Part shown: positions 5,948 to 9,472 of the stretch, in pieces
How positions within the stretch are numbered: position 1 is the stretch's first letter
Layout of the letters: each line of letters begins with the position of its first letter
From: JBPOIS01 sp052034295
GTDB taxonomy: Bacteria > Pseudomonadota > Gammaproteobacteria > Pseudomonadales > Moraxellaceae
Direction of reading: 5' to 3'
Assembly: GCA_052034295.1 (NCBI GenBank)
Contig: JBPOIS010000042.1
Location: 1-9,472, forward strand
DNA: 9,472 nt
Notes under the pieces: model-generated
What the model was told of the DNA's origin: nothing
What the model saw: only the letters and a program-made list of their open reading frames with translations
Database searches by the model: none
Translations under genes and position numbers: made by a program

Positions 5948-6637
5948 ATGAGCCTGCCCCACCGTGCAGTGGTCCTGCTGTCCGGCGGACTGGATTCCGC
6001 CACCTGTCTGGCCTATGCCGTGAACCGTTATGACCATGTGGAAGCGATCAGCTTTGCCTATGGACAGCGCCACACCAGCGAGCTGGGGGCAGCACAGCAG
6101 CTGGCGCAGCGCCATGATGTCAATCACCGCATCATCAACATTGATCTGGGCAGTCTGGGCGGTTCGGCGCTGACCGATGTGGCGATTGACGTCCCCGATG
6201 CAGGGGGCAGCGGCATTCCGGTCACGTATGTGCCCGCACGCAACACGATTTTTTTGTCGTATGCGCTGGCCGTGGCCGAAGTCACCCACTGCACCGCGAT
6301 CGTGATCGGGGTGAATGCCGTGGACTACTCCGGTTATCCCGATTGCCGGCCTGAATATGTAGAAGCCTTTGAGCGGCTGGCCAATCTGGCCACCAAGTCT
6401 GCGGTCGAAGGCCATTTCTTCAAGATTGACACACCTTTACTACAGTTGAGCAAGGCGGAAATCATTCAGCTGGGCCAGTCGCTTGGCGTAGACTATGCCC
6501 TGACGGTGTCCTGCTACCGTGCCGATGCACAGGGCCGGGCCTGTGGCCGCTGTGACAGCTGTGCCCTGCGCCGTCAGGGGTTTGCCCAGGCTGGTGTGGC
6601 TGATCCGACCCGTTATGTTGTCAATCAATCCGATTGA
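5948..6637 (+). CDS. queC: 7-cyano-7-deazaguanine synthase (preQ0 synthetase)
   Basis: QueC uses ATP and ammonia to turn 7-carboxy-7-deazaguanine, the product of QueE, into preQ0. The 229-residue protein has the PP-loop LLSGGLDSAT (10-19), FAYGQRH, the YVPARNTIFLSYAL and GVNAVDYSGYPDCRPEY segments typical of QueC, and a zinc site of four cysteines (about 189, 199, 202 and 205) in SCYRADAQGRACGRCDSC. The ATG at 5948 has a TTGGAGAG ribosome site 5 bases upstream; an in-frame TTG at 5930 would add six unlikely residues across that site. It lies downstream of queE and only 22 bases ahead of a small secreted-protein gene. No QueD or QueF is in the window. Confidence 0.97.
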   Translation: MSLPHRAVVLLSGGLDSATCLAYAVNRYDHVEAISFAYGQRHTSELGAAQQLAQRHDVNHRIINIDLGSLGGSALTDVAIDVPDAGGSGIPVTYVPARNTIFLSYALAVAEVTHCTAIVIGVNAVDYSGYPDCRPEYVEAFERLANLATKSAVEGHFFKIDTPLLQLSKAEIIQLGQSLGVDYALTVSCYRADAQGRACGRCDSCALRRQGFAQAGVADPTRYVVNQSD

Positions 6638-6659
6638 ACCCATTTGAGATGGAATGTTT

Positions 6660-7034
6660 ATGAAACTGATGCACTTGTCTGGACTGAGCGCCCTCCTGCT
6701 GGCCGCAGGACTGGCCCATGCCGCGCCTGAAAAACGCAACGTGGACATCCAGTCGATGATGGTTGAGCAATGCGCTGCACAGGCAGCTGCGCAGAAAGTG
6801 ACCGACATCAAGACCGCCCGCAAGGTGTGCACCTGTACCATCGGCGTGCAGGCCAGCAACCTGAAGCTTGGTGAATTCTGGGAAATCCAGAGTGCGGCCC
6901 TCTCCAACCGTGACCCCAGCAGCATCCCGGCGCTGGTGCGCATCAAGCCGCAGCTGGACAAATGCCGGGCTGGCGTGAACCTGAACCTGAGTGGCACCGG
7001 TGCCGCCCCGGCAGCCGCCCCCGCCAAAAAATAA
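6660..7034 (+). CDS. Small secreted four-cysteine protein, function unknown
   Basis: A 124-residue protein that I do not recognise. The N-terminus is a clear Sec signal peptide (KLMHLSGLSALLLAAGLAHA) with probable cleavage AHA|AP at residue 21. The mature part is about 100 residues with four cysteines: one in VEQCAAQ, a CxC pair in KVCTCTIG and one in LDKCRAG, so two disulfide bonds or a metal or heme site are possible. A CxxCH heme motif is absent. It ends in an Ala/Pro-rich tail with two lysines. The ATG at 6660 is chosen because GATGGA ends 6 bases before it; ATG at 6654 in the same frame is also possible and would add two residues. It follows queC by 22 bases, so it probably rides on the queE-queC transcript. 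It is likely periplasmic, with no evident biochemical link to queuosine. Confidence 0.85.
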   Translation: MKLMHLSGLSALLLAAGLAHAAPEKRNVDIQSMMVEQCAAQAAAQKVTDIKTARKVCTCTIGVQASNLKLGEFWEIQSAALSNRDPSSIPALVRIKPQLDKCRAGVNLNLSGTGAAPAAAPAKK

Positions 7035-7067
7035 ACCTGCCGCTGCGGTCTGACCTGCTGCGCTCGC

Positions 7068-8405
7068 CTAGCCGACGTGCAGCAGCCAGCCCAGCAAGGC
7101 TGCCCCTGCAATCACCTCCAGCACGGGCCGCTTCGCCACCCACAGGGCCAGAGCAGCCGCCACGGCCAGGCCGGCCGCAATCAGGTCCGGTGGACTGCCC
7201 AGCCCCTGCGGCCACAGCACATGCCCCGCAAAAAACAGCGCCAGATGTGCAACCACCCCGACCACCGCAGCACTGATCGCCGTGAGTGGGGCGTTCAGCT
7301 TCGGCTGATGGCGGCTGCTTTCCACCAGCGGGCCACCGGCCAGAATGAACACAAACGACGGTAAAAACGTAAACCAGCTGACCAGCAGTGCGGCAGCCAG
7401 TCCGGCCAGCCACGGCTGGCCACTGCCCCAGAACGCCTCCCTGTAGCCGCCCACAAAGCCGACAAACGCCACCACCATGATCAGGGGCCCCGGCGTGGTC
7501 TCGCCCAGCGCCAGCCCATCCAGCATCTGGGTGGGGGTCAGCCAGCCATAGTGGCCCACCGCCCCCTGATACAGGTACGGCAGTACCGCATAGGCCCCAC
7601 CAAAGGTCAGCAGCGCCGCCTTGGTGAAAAACCAGCCCATCTGCGTCAGCGTGTGTGTCCAGCCGAGGGTCAGCGTCAGCACCGCCATGGGCAGCAGCCA
7701 CAACAGCGCCCCCAGCGCCAGCACCTGCAGCAGGCGGGCCGCTCGGAACTGGGCATGCGCCGGGATCGGCGTGTGGTCATCAATCAGTGCCGCCGCGTCG
7801 CCAGTCCCTGCTGCCGCGTGCGCTTTCCCCACCGCAAAGACCTGTGGCCACCTCTGGCCCCCAGCCACCCCCAGCAGCGCCGCACCGAGCACGATCCACG
7901 GAAAGGGCACAGCCAGCCCCCACACCAGCGCAAAGGACAGCAGCGCCAGCCCCCACAGCACGGGATGGTGCAGCGTGCGCGAGGCCATGCGCTGCGCCGC
8001 CTGCGCCACGATGACCACCACCGCAGGCTTGATGCCATAAAACAGCCCTGCCAGCCACGCCATGTGCCCCCAGGCCAGATACAGCCACGACAGCAGCACC
8101 AGAATGGCCAGCGATGGCAGCACGAACAGCAGCCCGGCCACCACGCCGCCCCAGGTACTGTGCATCAGCCAGCCCAGGTAGGTGGCCAATTGCTGGGCTT
8201 CCGGGCCCGGCAGCAGCATGCAATAGTTCAGCGCATGCAAAAAACGCCGCTCCGAAATCCAGCGCCGCCGCACCACCAGCTCCTCGTGCATCAGCGCGAT
8301 CTGCCCGGCCGGCCCGCCAAAGCTGATCCAGCCCAGCCGGAACCAGAACCGCAGTGCCTCGGCCACAGGCACCACAGCCGCAGGGGGTCGCAAATCCGCA
8401 GTCAT
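7068..8405 (-). CDS. chrA: Long-chain ChrA-family chromate transporter
   Basis: A 445-residue inner-membrane protein with two homologous CHR halves, as in long-chain ChrA, which exports chromate in the characterised members. The first half carries RLGWISFGGPAGQIALMH (FGGP at 29-32) and LLPGPEAQQLATYLGW (around 65-79). The second repeats them as LLTFGGAYAVLPYL (FGG at 268-270) and GETTPGPLIMVVAFVGF (around 301-317). About ten hydrophobic segments are visible, with a soluble, less hydrophobic linker near residues 190-225. The start is the ATG at 8405, with GGAGG (plus-strand 8415-8419) nine bases upstream; a TTG at 8423 would sit upstream of that site. It is convergent with the small secreted protein, 33 bases between stops, and divergent from the peroxiredoxin gene. 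Substrate (chromate or sulfate) cannot be told from sequence, and no ChrB regulator is present. Confidence 0.93.
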   Translation of the reverse strand: MTADLRPPAAVVPVAEALRFWFRLGWISFGGPAGQIALMHEELVVRRRWISERRFLHALNYCMLLPGPEAQQLATYLGWLMHSTWGGVVAGLLFVLPSLAILVLLSWLYLAWGHMAWLAGLFYGIKPAVVVIVAQAAQRMASRTLHHPVLWGLALLSFALVWGLAVPFPWIVLGAALLGVAGGQRWPQVFAVGKAHAAAGTGDAAALIDDHTPIPAHAQFRAARLLQVLALGALLWLLPMAVLTLTLGWTHTLTQMGWFFTKAALLTFGGAYAVLPYLYQGAVGHYGWLTPTQMLDGLALGETTPGPLIMVVAFVGFVGGYREAFWGSGQPWLAGLAAALLVSWFTFLPSFVFILAGGPLVESSRHQPKLNAPLTAISAAVVGVVAHLALFFAGHVLWPQGLGSPPDLIAAGLAVAAALALWVAKRPVLEVIAGAALLGWLLHVG

Positions 8406-8562
8406 CCGATGCAGCCTCCGCAACAGGCATCCATCCAGAAACCCGGCAGTCTAGCGCAGAACCGTGAACCAAACATGACCCACCCCGGCGGCGGCCCTGA
8501 ATCCACCTTGCATCCCCGGCACGATTTTGTCAGGCTGCAGAATTTTTGAAGGGTGTTTTTTG

Positions 8563-9000
8563 ATGACCGACGCTCCCGCCCCCTGGCACAGTACCGACGC
8601 AGCGTTTGCACCAGCCCAGCTGGAACAGGGCCGCATTGTGCTGTTTTTTTACCCCAAGGACGCCACCTCGGGCTGTACCGTGGAGGTGCAGCAGTTCCGT
8701 GACCTGTATCCGGAGTTCACCCAGCGCGGCTGGCAGGTGATCGGCGTGTCACGCGACAGCCTGCGTTCGCACCAGCGCTTCATTGCGGCGCAGCAGTTGC
8801 CGTTTGCGCTGATCAGCGACGCCCAGGAGGTGCTGTGTCAGCGGTTTGACGTGATCCGTGACAAAGTGATGTATGGCAAACCGGCGCGTGGTCTGGAGCG
8901 CAGCACGTTTTTGCTGCAGGATGGGCAGGTGCTGCGCGAATGGCGCAAGGTGAAGGCGGACGGCCACGCCGCTGTGGTGCTGTCCGCCCTGCCTGAGTGA
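8563..9000 (+). CDS. bcp: BCP/PrxQ-type peroxiredoxin
   Basis: A thiol peroxidase of 145 residues that would reduce hydrogen or organic peroxides in the cytoplasm. Seen are the thioredoxin-fold strand IVLFFYPKDATSGC with peroxidatic Cys38 in the PxxxTxxC motif, GVSRDS, DAQEVLCQRFDV with Cys92, MYGKPARGLERSTFLL with the conserved Arg113, and GQVLREWRKVK. Cys92 aligns by eye with E. coli BCP Cys99. The resolving cysteine that E. coli has five residues after the peroxidatic one is absent (Gln43 here). The N-terminus is also shorter than usual and lacks the APxFxLP segment. The ATG at 8563 has a GAAGGG ribosome site nine bases upstream. It is divergent from chrA with 157 bases between the starts. 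Confidence 0.92.
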   Translation: MTDAPAPWHSTDAAFAPAQLEQGRIVLFFYPKDATSGCTVEVQQFRDLYPEFTQRGWQVIGVSRDSLRSHQRFIAAQQLPFALISDAQEVLCQRFDVIRDKVMYGKPARGLERSTFLLQDGQVLREWRKVKADGHAAVVLSALPE

Positions 9001-9002
9001 CA

Positions 9003-9029
9003 GCACGCCCACCAGCCGGTAGGGCGTGC
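9003..9029. terminator. Possible bidirectional hairpin between bcp and yceI
   Basis: An 8-base perfect stem GCACGCCC / GGGCGTGC with an 11-base loop lies in the 40-base gap between two convergent stop codons. It starts two bases after the bcp stop. No strong T-run follows on either strand, so its terminator role rests mainly on position. Confidence 0.45.
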
Positions 9030-9040
9030 CGCCGTTTGGC

Positions 9041-9472
9041 TCACTGGCCCGCTGGCGCTTCCGGGCTGGCCGGAATCAACTCGGCGTCGATGACCACCGG
9101 CACCGCATCGGTGATCATCGGCACATAGGTTTTCATGCCAAAGTCACTGCGCTTCACCGTGGTGGTGGCGTGGAAACCGATGGTGTCCAGCTTGGTGATC
9201 GGGCTGGCGGCGTGTTTCTTGATCTGCACGTCCATCACCACCGGCCTGGTGACGCCCAGCAGGGTCAGCTCACCCTTGAGTTTGGCGCGGGTCTTGCCCT
9301 GCCACTGGATGCTGGTGGACTTGAACGTCATGGCGGGGAAATTTTCGGCATTGAAAAAATCTGCCGTGCGCAGGTGCTCATCACGCTTGGCCCAGCCGGT
9401 GTTGATGCTGCGGGTGTCAATGCGGGCGCTGACGGTGGTGGCTTTGGGTTTGGCCGGGTCATAGCGGATCTG
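9041..9472 (-). CDS. yceI: YceI-family periplasmic protein, C-terminal part (5' end outside window)
   Basis: The frame is open on the minus strand from the right edge to a TGA at 9043-9041, giving 143 residues, about three quarters of a usual YceI (about 190). The family is a lipocalin-like beta-barrel that binds isoprenoid lipids, normally exported to the periplasm; the signal peptide would be off the window. Signatures are DTRSINTGWAKRDEHLR, TADFFNAENFPAMTFKS, KGELTLLGVTRPVVMDV, IGFHATTTVKRSDFGMKTYVP and a closing DAVPVVIDAELIPA. The methionine at 9331 lies inside the domain and is not the start. The last residues (PASPEAPAGQ) extend slightly beyond the usual end. The gene converges on bcp with 40 bases between stops. 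Confidence 0.93.
   Translation of the reverse strand, partial: QIRYDPAKPKATTVSARIDTRSINTGWAKRDEHLRTADFFNAENFPAMTFKSTSIQWQGKTRAKLKGELTLLGVTRPVVMDVQIKKHAASPITKLDTIGFHATTTVKRSDFGMKTYVPMITDAVPVVIDAELIPASPEAPAGQ

Noticed and set aside
7551..8549. A 332-codon plus-strand frame opposite chrA.
   Set aside because: Gln/Pro/Arg/His-rich composition typical of the antisense of Leu/Ala/Gly-rich membrane proteins; chrA motifs on the minus strand are clear.

Overview
The window is a GC-rich stretch of bacterial chromosome with ordinary housekeeping content and one repeat-filled intergenic region. Gene content and protein style (LipA, DapD, QueE-QueC, BCP/PrxQ peroxiredoxin, ChrA, YceI, lipobox and Sec signal peptides) point to a Gram-negative Pseudomonadota. 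I would guess a GC-rich gammaproteobacterium, possibly Moraxellaceae-like, with a betaproteobacterium as the alternative; this placement is inference. I see no phage, transposase, CRISPR, rRNA or tRNA.

Layout, left to right. (1) The 3' end of lipA, followed after 9 bases by a small two-helix potassium channel gene. (2) A lipoprotein of the phytase-like/esterase-like family, closed by a clear terminator. (3) A secreted protein of about 291 residues whose motifs resemble the CYTH/triphosphate tunnel metalloenzyme fold. (4) dapD (lysine and peptidoglycan precursor synthesis) with its own likely promoter and a strong terminator. (5) A stretch of about 720 bases with no credible gene. It holds two diverged tandem copies of a unit of about 260-295 bases, each with a C5T4/A4G5 hairpin, and a nested 35-base tandem repeat that accounts for the length difference between the copies. 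(6) queE and queC (7-deazaguanine/queuosine precursor synthesis), then a small secreted four-cysteine protein of unknown function, apparently in one transcription unit. (7) On the minus strand, a long-chain ChrA chromate transporter, convergent with the small protein and divergent from a BCP/PrxQ-type peroxiredoxin. (8) The 3' part of a minus-strand yceI, running off the right edge and convergent with the peroxiredoxin gene.

Most of the window is conventional metabolism. The parts most worth a second look are the secreted CYTH-like protein beside the phytase-like lipoprotein, the nested repeat block between dapD and queE, and the small cysteine-containing protein carried with queE-queC. I found no convincing evidence of a new multi-gene system.
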